64,000 nucleotides of DNA from Megascapheus bottae (lineage: Eukaryota > Chordata > Mammalia > Rodentia > Geomyidae). The stretch is taken from assembly GCA_024803745.1 (NCBI GenBank), contig JANJXV010000039.1:8772001-8836000 (forward strand). Reading direction: 5' to 3'. Below, piece by piece: positions 35,672 to 47,960 of this stretch; position 1 is the stretch's first letter; each line of letters begins with the position of its first letter. The translations under genes and the position numbers were made by a program. The notes beneath the pieces are model-generated. The model was not told where the DNA came from. It saw only the letters and a list, made by a program, of their open reading frames with translations, and ran no database searches.

Positions 35672-38600
35672 TCAGCAGCTGTGGGCGGAGCCTGGGGGAG
35701 GAGATGGAGGGTGTGTGTGGAATCCCACCTCCCCCGGGGCACACATGCAAACGAGCGCATGCATATGCAAATGAACACACACCACGTACAGCACAGCCGC
35801 ACGTGCAGACGCTGCAACCCGTATGCAAATGAGCACACACACGTGTGCTCTGCCACATGCAGAGCCACAAGCGTATATGCAAATGAGCTCACACTCATGC
35901 ACACACATGCAAATGAGTGCCATGCTCCTCACTTCAGGCTTCCGTCAGCACCAAGCTGTCTTACCTGGAGTGATGAGGGGTGGGGCATCTCCTGTGCCAG
36001 GACTGGGGAAATCAGATCAAAGAGGTTCAAATCCATCTCCGTCCCCATGTGTCTGTCTGTCCTGTCCCTGTCCTGGCTGCTTCAAGGCTAGGCGGTTTTC
36101 AGTGGATCTACATACAGGCTATTTTTCCACTGCTGCTGCCCAGAGTTGGGATGGAAGCAGTTCCGGGGTTGGAGACTCTGGGCATTTTTTTAAACTGGGA
36201 CTTAAACTCAGGGCTGTCTCTTAATTTTCTTTTTTTTTTTTTGCCAGTCCTTGGGCTTGAACTCAGGGCCTAGGCACTGTCCTTGAGCTTTCTCACGGCT
36301 AGAGCTCTACCACTTGAGCCACAGCACCACTTCTGGCTTTTTCTGTAAATGTGGTACCGAGGGACAGAACCCAGGGTTTTGTGCATCCTAGGCAAGTGCT
36401 CTACCACTAAGCCACATTCCTGGCCTTTCTTAGCCCTCTGTGGTGCAGGACCTGGAGGAAGTGTTATTTTGCACAAAGCTTTCATACCCACAATCCACCT
36501 TACCTGGGCTTCTGTCTGAATTTGCATTTGCATTTTCCACCTGTTGGGAAAGGAAGGGCGATCAGGAGAGGGGCTCCCTCCCCACCACTCGTGCACCCTT
36601 CTGTTTTGGGGTTTTTTGTTTTGTTCGTGGGTTTTCTTTGGTTTGGGTCGGTGGTGGGGCTTGGACTCTGGGCCCTACCCCTGGAGCCACAGCCCCACTT
36701 CTCCTTTTCTAGTGGTAATAACAGTCTCCCAGACGTTAGTGCCCAGGCTGGCTTTGAACTGCGATCCTCAGCTCTCAGCCCCCCCAGCCCCCAGTAGCTG
36801 GGATGGTAGGCGTGAACCCCGGCTGTACTCACTCAAGAGAACGATGATGCCCAGGGCACAGAGGACCCCCGCACAGATGAGCCCGCCCACTCGGAGACTG
36901 TGCCAGTCTAGAAAGAAACAACAGGCAGAGGGGACACTTCAAGGTCAATCCAGTCCCCACAACCCCCCCCCCCCCACAAAATCTCCAGGGCCTGCTGGGA
37001 GACACAGCAGGAAGAGCACAGGCGCGAACTCCAGCCAGGCTTACACGCAAGTTTACACCTCAAACAAACAAAAGTATTTCATGTCCAGTCAGGTACAGAT
37101 AAGGAATAGGCTTGAGGGGAAAGGTAAAGACAGAGGCTTCTGGAAAGAAGTCTTTGAGGCTTTCTGCCAGAGGTCGGGAAACGAACCCTGGGTAGATTGG
37201 GGAAAAAGTTCAAGCAGGAAGACTGGCATGTACAAAGGCCCTGAGGTCAGCAGCGGAGAGCTGGACCCACAGGAGGTCCTGGTGGCTGGAGCACGGGTCA
37301 GAGGTCATGGGAGGGGGTGGGGACTGAGGAAACCTCAGGAGCTGATCAGTGGAACCTGGGGTGGGGAGCAGAAGCAGAGTTGGCAAGCTCCTCATGGCCA
37401 CCGAAGCTTGAAGTCTATCTTTCTCCTAGCTGTAGACTTGAACCTCGCCGCTATTGCTGGCCTGGCCTCCCATCCTGCCAGTCTGTGTCTACTCATCCAT
37501 TCTCCCTCAAGGCCCGCTGGGCCTCTGCTGAGTAATCCCATTCCCAGGGCCCTGGCAACCCCAAGCCCCAGCCCAGCCCAGCCCAGCCAACCCACAGCCC
37601 TTGAGACAAAAACAATATGTGGTTTGGAAGAGGCAGGAGGGGCACAAATTCTCACCATAGTAGAAAGGGCTGTTTTTATCTGCAAGGAAAAGAAATGAAT
37701 AAAACTCATGAATCCAGCGGCTGGGGTGGTGGTGATGGGGGTGGGGAGGAGGGGAACTCCAAGGGAAAATTCCAGAGAAAGGAAAACTATTCAAACTCAC
37801 CTTCAGGATCATTAGCATCCAGGGCAGGCAAACCTAGGGATGGACCACAAGCAGAAGGAGGGGAAATGAGGAGGCCGGCCTCTGCAGAGCCTCCACAGAG
37901 AGCCTCCCGGAAGGAGGGGAGAGCAGGATAGATACTACCTCCAGGGCACAGAGTAGCTGCCACAGCGCCACCCAACATGCCCCCCAGCCCTATACCAGTG
38001 AGTCACCGAAGCTTTTTGCTACCTGGAATAGGTAGTGAGTTTGTTCCATTTGTTCCTAGTCCCACGGCCAATCTGAGCCTGCTGCTTGGTTCCAGGGGAC
38101 AGATGGCTCCCATTCTTAGGGAATCTGTTCCCTTCCCCACCTTCACGGACACCCCACCTGTTCTCACTTAGGCTAGCTGGGCCCCTCCAAAATGAGTCAC
38201 TCTCCTGACCCTCAGTCCCCTCGTATGCAAGATGTGATCTTGTTTACCTCCATGGAATTATATTAAAAACACAAACAAGTGGGCTACTCAGGAGGCTGAG
38301 ATCTGAAGATCAAGGTTCAAACCCCGGGCACAAAAGGACCCGAGACTCTTATTTCCAATTAACCTCTAGAAAACGGGAAGTGGGGGGCCAGGAGTTTGGC
38401 CTAGTGGTACAGTGCTTGCCTAGCATGGAGTAGCTAAGATTGAGAGCCACCGCGCTTGGCAAGAGCACCAGGCCAGACGGGAGGGTGAGGCCTTGGCATA
38501 CAAACATAAGGTAGAACCGGAGTGGGGCAAACCTTCTGTGTGGCCTCAGAAAATGGAGAAGATTCCCCTCCCTCCCCTCTGGGGGGTGGGGTAAGACAGC

Positions 38601-38680
38601 TTTGTTTTGGGGGGGGGTTCGGGGTGTGGGCGTCACTCACCTGCCAGGATGCAGAGCAAGCTGAGGGCGGCCTCCTGCAT
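35672..38680 (-). CDS. FXYD3: FXYD3 (Mat-8), seven coding exons, 88 residues
   Basis: Epithelial FXYD regulator of the Na,K-ATPase. Coding exons: 38641-38680, 37801-37833, 37656-37679, 36833-36907, 36504-36540, 35965-36002 and 35672-35691. Residues 1-20 are signal-like (MQEAALSLLCILAG); in FXYD3 this segment is often retained in the membrane. PFYYD is at 29-33. The helix (VGGLICAGVLCALGIIVLL) is at about 39-57, then GKCKCKF and a Pro-rich tail APPLITPGSAHSC. For the 35965 exon I chose the first of two acceptors because only it keeps the frame. For the last exon I rejected a nearer acceptor because it gives an aberrant end, whereas 35691 gives the human-like PGSA. Human FXYD3 is 87 residues. 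Confidence 0.93.
35745..35914 (+). promoter_or_regulatory. Cluster of octamer (ATGCAAAT) motifs in the last FXYD3 intron
   Basis: Perfect ATGCAAAT at 35765, 35823, 35877 and 35907, plus ATGCAAAC at 35745, all on the same strand and separated by CA-rich spacers. Spacing is 20, 58, 54 and 30 bp. It looks like a degenerate minisatellite that multiplies a POU/octamer site. Confidence 0.6.
36185..36425 (-). repeat. Inverted ID-like SINE in a FXYD3 intron
   Basis: T-run, 'cagtccttgggcttgaactcagggcc', then 'ctaggcaagtgctctaccactaagcc' in inverted order. A second inverted composite SINE is at about 36610-36820. Confidence 0.75.
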
Positions 38681-40209
38681 GGCAGAGTATGGATCTAAAG
38701 GAACCCAGAACGCAAGCTTAAGCCTTCGCAGAGCTGGCAGCATGGGGGGGGGGCTCACTTCCCTTACCAGCCTCGCTGGGCTGAGAGATAACGAGGAACC
38801 CCAACGTGTAGTGGAGGGGTGCTGGTAGGTGATGGGGCATTGAGGCAACGGCTGGCACAGCTGGCGGGGTGGTGGGAAGGTTCTGGGAATGGAATCCAGA
38901 GGAATCCACTCGCCCTTTTTCCCAAAGGCTGGGAAGCTGGGCGCTGTCCCATGTCAGGGAGCCCGGAAGGGGTGTGTATGGGGGGATTCTATCATGCCTG
39001 GCTCCCCAATGGTAGCTGCTAGCTCAGGACCAGCAGGGCCTCAGGGTGTTTTTTGGGGGGAAGGGAAGGAGCCAGGTGGCAGGAGGCCCAGATTCTGGGG
39101 TGTGTGTGTGTCTCCCACAGACAGCTTGGAGCCTGCCTGGCTTTGCACAACTTCTGGCTGGGGTCTGACTGGTGCCTCAGGCCTGGGGCCGGGGTGGGCC
39201 TAGGCTGAACCCCCTTCCACCCCACCCAGGCCCCCCAAGGTCCACCTGGACGGTCCCCTCCCTGCTTCCCGGCCGGACCTGGCACTGGGTCTGCCCAGCT
39301 GCCGCCAGGGCCCCGTGATAAGCACGACACCGGGCCAGCTGGGCCGTGTGCAAAGCCTGGGCATGCTCAGATCCTGCCCCCCATTTGCCACACACTTGGG
39401 GTGCCCTGCATGCGCCCCTCAGCCACCTCAACCTCCCTCGGCCTGTTCATCCTTGAAGGGTGTGTGTGTGCACGCACTCGCCCGCGCACTGCCCATACTG
39501 GGGTTTGAACTCGGAGCCTGGGCGCTGTCCCCGTGCTTCTTTTCTGTTCAAGGGTGGCGCTCTACTGTGTGAGCCACAACTCCAGGTCCAACTTTCTGCT
39601 GCTTAAACTAGAGATCTGAGACTCCAGGATGCTCCCCTGCCAGGCTGGCTTTGAACCGCGTCCTCAGAACTCAGCGAGGCCGGCAGGCGTGAGCACTGGC
39701 AGACTTCACTTCTTCCGTCCCCGCTGCCCCGGTGCCCGGGCACCTCGTGCTGCATAAGCAGAGGTGAGCTGCTTCTGTACCCCCAAATTCTAACCCACAC
39801 CCGAGCGTAGGGCCCTCAGGCAGAACCCCTTTTTCCTAGCAGTCTCCAGCGCCGGTATCCCCACTCCCTAGACACCCAACTTTACCTCTCACCCAGTCAC
39901 ACACCCCCAAATGCCCTGAAATACCCCAAGTCCGCTTGATACCCTCATCATCCAGACAGCCCCCCACATCCAGACACCCCTGGCCACTCTCACACACCAG
40001 CCTGCTCAGGGCTCACCCCCAATGTCTGGCCTGGGCCCCCAGCACTGCGGGCCCTCCTCCTCCAGCCTCAGCCTCGAGAAGCACAGAACCTTGAGGCTGG
40101 AACGTTCTAGAGTCTTGAACCAAAGGCCTTCTGTGTGGCAAGGTTGGTGGGGTGCACGGATGGGGGAGATGGGTGGGGAGAGCTGAGGGGGGCTGGCGGG
40201 AGGGCTCAC

Positions 40210-40260
40210 CTATGGGGGCTTCCCAGGCCGGACCGCTGCTTCTGGAGAGACTGAGTCACC
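40210..40260 (-). other. FXYD3: Possible FXYD3 5' untranslated exon
   Basis: A GTGAGC donor on the minus strand ends at 40210, followed upward by unique sequence. It could splice to the acceptor before 38694. The outer limit is nominal and there is no other support. Confidence 0.25.
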
Positions 40261-43254
40261 CCGGGCCTAGACCAGACTACCCTTAGCCACACCCTAAGCA
40301 AACCTGGGCAGGTAAAGGGCAGGTCCGGGGCCTCCCCCACCCCATTCCTGTCTTAAAGAGACAGCTCCCAGGAAAGGGGGAGAGAACAGGGAGCTCACAC
40401 CAGCAGTCCAGCTACTCAGGATCCTGGGTCAAAGCCAACTGGAACAGGAAATCCCAAGAGGCTCTTATCTTCAATGAATCAGCAAAAAGCCAGAAATGAG
40501 CAGTGACTCAAGTGGTAGAGTGCCAGAGGCAGCCTGCAGCGAACCGGGATTCCAGACCTTGGGAGAAGAAGAAGACAAAATAGATGGGGTCGGGAGCCCA
40601 AGACTCCAGCCTAAGGCGAGCTTAAGACTATAGCCTAAGGCCGTGAGCTTCAGACTGTGGCCTAGTTTATTTCAAGTTCCAACCTTAAATACCTTTCTTA
40701 AAACCAGGACACCTCCAGGGGTTACATTCCTACAAAACAGCGATCAAGTGGCAAATAAGTTAAATGAGAAGCGATTGACATAGCCCAAAGTCATCGTGAT
40801 AACCCGCTTACTTCCTTGTGTACTCAACTGTGCAGGTCCAAGGTCACTGACCCCACTGTCGGCCCCCAACAGTAGAGTATCAGCTTTGAGCACAAAAGCT
40901 CAGAGACAGTTCTTAGGCCCTGAGTTCAAGTCCCAGGACTGACACCAAAAAAAAGAGCCAAGAGCCAAGAGTTTGGCCTAGGGGTAGAGTGCTTACCTAG
41001 TATGTATGAAGCCCTGGGTTCAATTCCTAGGAATCACATACACAGAAAAAGCTGCAGCTCAAGTGGTAGAGCTCTAGTCTTGAGAAAGCCCAAGGGCAGT
41101 GCTCAGGCCCTGAGTTCAAGTCTCAGGACGAGCCAAAAAAAATAGAGACAATTGCCTCTCCCCCACCCCCATCCCCAGCCACAGGCTCAGCAGGCAGCCT
41201 CCAAGAGACAGTACCAGCTTCCTCCATGGTCCTGGGCCGATTGTGGGGGCCAGGCTTCTGCCTGGCAGCGGGGCCCAATGCCGCCCTGTAGAGATCCAGC
41301 CTCTTTGACTTCCTCTGTGGGGTTTTTGTTTTTTTCCTTTGTGCCAGTTCTGGGGCTGGAACTCAAGGCCTGACTTTGAACTGTGATCCTCAGATCTCAG
41401 TCTCCTGAGTAGTTTGCCTCCAGCAAGCTGAGACTCTTTTAAAGCCGGTAGAAGACAGCAATGGGATCTGGACATGAGATCTGGATCTCTAAAACCATAA
41501 GCAGCACGTTGGCTTCCGCTGCCATCCCAGCTTCTCAGGGAGGCTGAGATCCAGAGGATCACAGTTCAAATCCAGCTCTGGACACGAGGCTCTCATCATC
41601 ACAGAACCACCAAAAAGCCAGAAGTGGAGCTGTGGCTAGAGTGGTAGAGCACCAGCTTTGAACAAAAAAAGCTGAGGGACAGGGCCTGTAGGTCTTGAAC
41701 AGGGCTGGGTCAATGCCGGCCGGGGGGGGGGCGGGCGTCCGCTGACCCCTCCACGGCCCCGATTTTGTTCTGTGGAGATCGGGACTGGTTCCAGGGTCCA
41801 GGCAGGAATCCCCAGCCTGCTGCTGCTCCTGGGGTTGTGGGGGGAGGAGTTGGTGTAAAGGTGGGGGGTGCTGTGTGGGGGCTGCCTCCTCACTCTGGAT
41901 GAGCCCCCAGGCCCCTGCCCGACTCCTTGTGGGGCCCTGCTCATGGCGTTCCTTCCTGCCAGGGTCTGTGCTGGCCCCTGCGTGTCCCCACTGAGGGAGC
42001 TTCCCCCAATCCCGCCCTGTCAGACAGAGGGGCTTTTGTCCCTGGGGCTGGATGGAGAACAAGGCCTCATTGAATGGCTGGCAAGCACTGGGGTCACGGG
42101 GAGGGACAGGGGCAAGAAAGGGGCAGCTCTCCGGGCTGGCCACCAGCTGGATTCCAGACGACCCCCCAAAAGCATTGTGGGGGCAGAGAAACAGCCATGG
42201 GCAGCCCAGCCAAGGAGAGGGTGGGTATTGTGGAAGAGGGGGTTGGGTGGGGTGAAGACTGCCTGGCAGGGAGGGAGGGCGAAGCAGGCACAGCTCACCC
42301 TTGTCCCCCCCCCCCTCCATTTCCACTGGGTTCTATTTTGTAACCACCCGCAGGCAATTTCTCAACCCCATCCCTAGACAAGAACAGGGCCTGTAGTTGC
42401 CCCCTTTAAGAACGGGTCAGTCCCTCTCCAAGGAGATCAAAACACAGGAAGGAAAAACCCTGGGAAGGGTGGGGAAAGAAAGAAGGGGAGGACCCCAAGT
42501 CAGCTTAAAAGGGGTCTTTGTGCCTGGCCAGACAGCTCAAGCTTGAATGTCCTAGGGGCCCCCCACCCCAAGTAGGGGGGGTCTTGGGAGCAGTGGTGTG
42601 CTGCTGCCCTCTGTTGGAGCATCCTGGAACTGCAGCGCAGCCTCTTGGCTTTACCTTCCTAGGCTGCTAAGGCTGGTGCTTTACCATTTGAACCACAGCT
42701 CCGCTTCCAGCTTTTGGCTGGTAAATTGGAGATAAGAGTCTCTTGGACTGTGATCTTCATACCTCAGCCTCCTGAGTAGCTAGAATGACAGGCACGAGCC
42801 ACAGGTGCCGGGCTCGAAACGTTTAACCTCAGGTGTTGTAACTCCTGGGTCAGCCAGCTCGTCCTTACGCTGTGGCTGAGGGACATAGTCCACAGATGGG
42901 AAGAGAAGGCACTGGGACCCCATTGAGGGTTTGTGTGTGTGACCGTCCCCCCTTTCCAAACACACAAGGTTCCTTTCCTGGGCCTCAGTTTCTCCAGTCT
43001 GTGCAAAGGAGCAATTATAGCAATTAGCCAGCCATTAAGCCTGGTGGCTCACGCCGGCCATCTCAGCTCCTGGGGAGGCTGAGCTCTGAGGATCTCAGTT
43101 TGGGGCCAGCCCAAGCTGGAAAGTCTGTGAGACTCTTATCCCCAGTGAACTACCAAAAAGCTGGAAGTGGAGCTGTGACTCAAGTGGTAGAGAAGACCCA
43201 GCCATGAGCAAAAGCTCAGGGACAGCGTCGCCCAGGCTGCTCCAACACCAACCA

Positions 43255-43735
43255 GCACATAATGATAATAGTAATAATTAGCGATTGCAGGGCAGGGCAG
43301 GGCCTTCAGATTCAGTGGGGAAGTATTGTGTGGGTGACTAACTGGGGATCTGCTCCCCTTACTGGAAGGGGGTGGAATGGAAGGGGCGGGGGCGGGTGTT
43401 TTCTAACAAGTAACAAAGGAACGCTTGTGAGCTGGGCTCTTGGGTGACCACCATAGATCAACCCCTGAAATAAAAGTTCTCATCCCAGAAGTTTATCACG
43501 GCTGATACATTCTTTGGAGATTGTTGTAATTAGAAATACTGGTGGAGAGTAGAAAGGAGATGGGGGCCCCCATTTTATCCTCTCTCCCCCTGCTTGGCAG
43601 CTATGAGCATTGGCCAGAGGGAAGTCATCTATTTATGGCTCTTGAAAAAGAGGAATGAAAGACCACTTCCGGGTCCCAGTGAGTGGTGGCTGGGGGCCCA
43701 GGGAGAGGAAAGGATACACATGTTGCTTAATGGTC
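43255..43735. other. Repeat-poor block with A/T-rich motifs
   Basis: Unlike its neighbours this segment has no SINE. It contains 'aataatgataatagtaataatta', 'ttgttgtaattagaaatac' and 'catctatttatggc'. No coding frame or splice sites are convincing. It may be an older, possibly conserved noncoding element. Confidence 0.3.
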
Positions 43736-46394
43736 AGTATTAGTGGGGTGTGCCTGTGATAGCAGCTACTCAGGAGGCTGAGATCTGAGGATCCCAACGC
43801 AAAGCCAGCCGAAGCAGGAAAGCCTATGAGATTCTTTTCTTCTTCTTCCTTTTTTGTGAGTCTTGGGGCTTGAACTCAGCCTAGGCATTGTCCCTGAGCT
43901 CTTCAGCTCAAGGCAACTGCCCTACCCTTGAGTCAAGCCCCACTTCTGTTTTCTAGAGGTTAATTGGAGATAGGCTTTGAACCTTGATCCTCAGATCTCA
44001 GCCTCCTGAGCAGTTAGCATTACAGAGCCATCCTGCCCATACCCGGCTAAGTCTATGAGATTCTTATCCACCAAAAAGCTAGAAGTGGAGGTGTGGCACA
44101 AGTGGTAAAGCACCAACCTTGAGCAGAGGGAGAGCTAAGGGACAGTGACTCTGAGTTCAAGCCCCACTACTGATCACCCACACGTACATGGAGGTGCAGG
44201 ACCAGAAACGCGGGCATTTCAGGACCAAGTTCAGGGAGGCTGGATAAGGGGATTCATGAGGGTCCTGATTCCAGCTCAAGTCCGGGGTCACCACCCCAAA
44301 GCAGGACTCCAGGTGCCCCTAGCAATGAGAGATTGTGATTGCGTGGTTGGGGGGCACGTTGAACTCAGGGCCTTTCACGTTCTAGGCAGGTATTGTACTA
44401 CCTGAGCTATGCGTCCAGCTTTTTTATTTTTTGCATTGTTTATATTGGAGGTAAGAGCTCACTCTGTGCCTGTGAGTTGGCCTGGACCACGATTCTCCTG
44501 TGTCTCTGGGGCTAGCAGATGCAAGTCATTGTACCCACACATGGTGCTTCCCACAGAGCTGGGGTAACAGGCATGCACTACCATGCACAGCCATTAGTTG
44601 AGATAGAGTCTTGCAAAAAAAAAAAAAAATCCCCGCCCCTCCCCCCCAGTGACCTCAAACTATGACCCTCCAATTTCTGCCTCCAAAGTAAGTACAATTT
44701 CAGGGCAAGAAGGGGTTCTGATCATCCAGAAAGGATGAGCATCTCAGTGTGCCAAGGGATGGGGTTCTTCGTTGGAGCTGGCATGAGAGAAGGCAGGCAC
44801 AGGCTTCTTCTGTACCCCAGCTGGCTTTGCCATTCTGCCAGGCAGACACGGGGTAAGGCAGAGCTGGCTACCAGCCAGCCTGGCACCGAGCACACAATGG
44901 CTCATGCCCTGCAGAGGTTGCAGATGTAAGTCTGGACAGAGGACATGTGATGCCTGTGCCAGGGGCATTGGAGAAGAGCCCGGAGCTGCTCATCAAAGTA
45001 AACGGCGCTCTCCACGAAGACTTGCCCTGGCAGACTCAATGTCAGAGTCTCCACACTCATTTTTCTTTTCTTTTCTTTTCTTTTTTGGATAGGTTGTAGG
45101 GTTTGAACTCAAAGCCTGGGCACTGTCCCTGAGCTCTTTTGCTCAAGACTGGCATTCTTCCTTTGAGCCACCATGCCACTTCTGGTTTTCTGGTGCTTGG
45201 CTGGAGATCAGAATCTCACAGACTTTCCTGTTTGGGGTGGCTGTGAACCCCAATCCTCAGATCTCAGTCTCCTGGGTAGCTAGGATGACAGGTGTGAGCC
45301 ACCAGCGCCTGGCTTCTGGCATCTTTCCAAGCCAGCCCTTCTCCCCGATCCCGGCCACCTCCTGGCACAGTGTTAGAGATGGTTTTTAGCCTGCCACTTA
45401 GCACAGGGAAGCCATGAATTCATTCATGGGTCAGGGACTCAGCTGCTTGGCTTCAAATCCCAGCTCTGTCCCTGAGACCAGGCCTTTAAATCTGTCATCG
45501 GGTAATGATCACGAGCCACCAGCCTTGAAAGGGGCACCCATGCCTGGGGAGCCATATGTGGCATCGAGGCTGGTAACATTTCATTTGAACACCTTGTGCA
45601 GAGTTCAAGCCCCACAGCTGACAAAAATTAAGTAAATAAAATAAAACCCCCTGTGGTCAGCCAGGTGCTGTCTGGAGGCGCAGGCCTATCATCCTAGCCA
45701 CTCAGGAGGCTGAGATCTGAGGATCCTGGTTCAAAACCAGCCCAAGTAGGAATGTCTGTGAGACTCTTAAAGTCTCCAGTGAACTACCAGAAGACTGGAA
45801 GTAGCACTGTAGAGCGCCCAAGCTCTAAGTTCAAGCCTCAGGACCCGCACATACATACAGAACAAAAACAAAAAAAATGAGTTGGAGACTGCCTGTGCTC
45901 TTGGCAGACTGCCTGGCAGCAGGACAAGGACAGGGGACGTGGACATTAGTCCCATGGGCACCAGACAGTACTATTGCCACAGCAAACGACACCGCAACCT
46001 CTGCCAGGCAGTGTCCCCAGGGGCTGAGCCGGGATCAGGCAGAGCCAGTTGTAGAATGACACTGCCCACTGATGACACAGCCAGACATGGCTGAAGACAG
46101 AGCGGATCAAAGGCCTTCCGCCCAGAACCCCGAGCGGCTGTGGGTGTGACCTGCCGCTCCTGCTGTCTGGATGCGGAGCCAGCCTTAGGGAGCATCCCAG
46201 AGGGATGGGGGGCTCGCAGGAACGGAGGCCCGACTGAGGGAGCCGGGCCAAGACACCTACTCTGAGCACATTAATTATGTAAGAAGGCTCCAGGCTGACG
46301 AAGTTTTCCGTAAGTAGCAAATAAAAGAAAGCTGGGGGGAGGGCGGTGCTCAGGGGAAGGACCAGGCGGGGGGGGGGGGGGGGGTGTCTCCCAG

Positions 46395-46830
46395 GATGCT
46401 GGGGAGGCCAAGGCCCTGGCCTTGCTGGGGTGGCCACGCCCCTGACCCTGGGGAGGCCACGCCCCTTAACAATACTGTAGAGGCCACGCCCTGGCCCTCC
46501 TGGGAAGGCCACGCCCCTTAACAATACTGTAGAGGCCACGCCCCTGGCCTTGCTGGGGAGGCCACGCCCCTTAAGAATATTGTAGAGGCCACGCCCCTGG
46601 CCTTGCTGGGGTGGCCACGCCCCTGACCCTGCTGGGGAGGCCACGCCCCTGGCCCTGCTGGGTAGCCACGCCCCTTAACAATACTGTAGAGGCCACGCCC
46701 CTGGCCTTGCTGGGGAGGCCAAGCCCCTTAAGAATACTGTAGAGGCCACGCCCCTGGCCCTGCTGGGGAGGCCACGCCCCTTAACAATACTGTAGAGACC
46801 ATGCCCCTGGCCCTGCTGGGGTGATCATCC
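46395..46830. repeat. Minisatellite, about 53-bp unit with CCACGCCCC boxes
   Basis: Units alternate 'aggccacgccccttaacaat' + 'actgtag' with 'aggccacgcccctggccttg' + 'ctgggg'. About eight composite copies show small substitutions and one compressed block. It follows a G19-type run at about 46363-46383. Each unit contains two CCACGCCC boxes. Confidence 0.9.
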
Positions 46831-47559
46831 TGAATTCTACAGGGGTAGCCATGGACCCTGGACTTGCCCCAGGGTGGACTGTGTCCCTTCAAAGAAAGGG
46901 ACAAGGTGGAGGCTGGAATTTGCCTTGAACTGATGCTGGGTCAGGGGTCCTGGGAGCCCCCTCCCTCCCCCCCCATCTGGTTCCATTCCATCTGGCTGAG
47001 CCTGGACCAGGCCTGGGGGTGAAAAGCGGGATGAGGAGGGAGGGAGGTGACATGGCCTTACGAGCTTCCCCAGTGGGCCACATTGTACCAAGTGCCCTGA
47101 GCCTATGAGGATCTCAGTTCCTGCCCCATCTCCTCCCTCCGGCTCACAGGAGAGCCACACCATCAGCAGATGGAGAAACAGAGGCACTGCTTGGCAGAAG
47201 CTAAGTCTGGGAGAGAGAAAGGCACAGTGGAGAGTGCAGAACACTGGCTGTGGAGTCCTGGGGTGGCTGTGATGGAGGCTCAGGGAGGAAGATCGAGTCA
47301 CTCAGCCCACAGATGAGCTGGGGACCCCCGGGGGCTCAGCTGGGCACATCCCTGGGCACTTTCCTTCAACGCTGGCCTGTGAGCCACAGCTCCCATTCCA
47401 GTTTTCTGGTGATTAACTGAGATAGGAATCTCATGGCCTTTCCTGCTGGAGCTGCCTTTGAACCATGATCTCAGCCTTTTGAGTAGCTAGAATGACAGGT
47501 GTGAGCCACTGGTGCCAGGCTTGAGGTATTAGATTCTTGGTACCACTCCTTTTGGCTTC

Positions 47560-47960
47560 AAGAAGACTGGGCACCATGGGCCAGGCACACAAGCCCTGTT
47601 GGACTGTCTAAGGTCACAGACTCCATTAAGCACTAATAAAATGGCTGTTATTTTACACTGCTGGAATCTGGGGCGGTTTGTTTGGTCGCCATAGGGTAGA
47701 AGCCTGGTTCATTTAGTTAAGTGCATTATTAAAACAGGACTGCTTTTTTATGCAGGAATTACAATCCATCTCCTTGCCTACACTGCTATTTGAACATAAC
47801 TCCACGATTATTCCCGCATATAAAATTAATGGTTTTCACACCCCTGGTTAATCACAGTGGTTGTTCCTATTTACAATGTAATTACCAAGGAAAGAGAAAC
47901 TACACATTTCTCTCCAGAGGCTCAGCAGTAAGTGTAGCAGGCTTGGGATAAATCCTTGCA
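47560..47960. promoter_or_regulatory. Repeat-free A/T-rich block, candidate conserved enhancer
   Basis: About 400 bp of A/T-rich unique sequence in a GC- and SINE-rich region. It contains 'ctggttaatcacag', 'aaaattaatgg', 'tttagttaagtgcattatt' and 'acaatgtaattacc', resembling homeodomain/HNF1-type sites. It lies about 2.4 kb past the HPN 3' end. Enhancer status is inference. Confidence 0.35.

Noticed and set aside
35930..35950. Alternative last exon of FXYD3 using the nearer acceptor
   Set aside because: It gives an abrupt end after Pro with Ala-Trp-Cys, whereas the acceptor before 35691 gives the conserved PGSA ending and lies next to the polyadenylation signal.
36544..37698. 384-residue plus-strand frame
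   Set aside because: It is antisense to FXYD3 exons and includes SINE sequence; no domain is recognisable and the real exons lie on the other strand.
41559..42326. 255-residue minus-strand frame between FXYD3 and HPN
   Set aside because: Part is SINE; the rest is Pro/Ser-rich without a recognisable family, signal or splice context. A pseudogene cannot be excluded but has no positive support.
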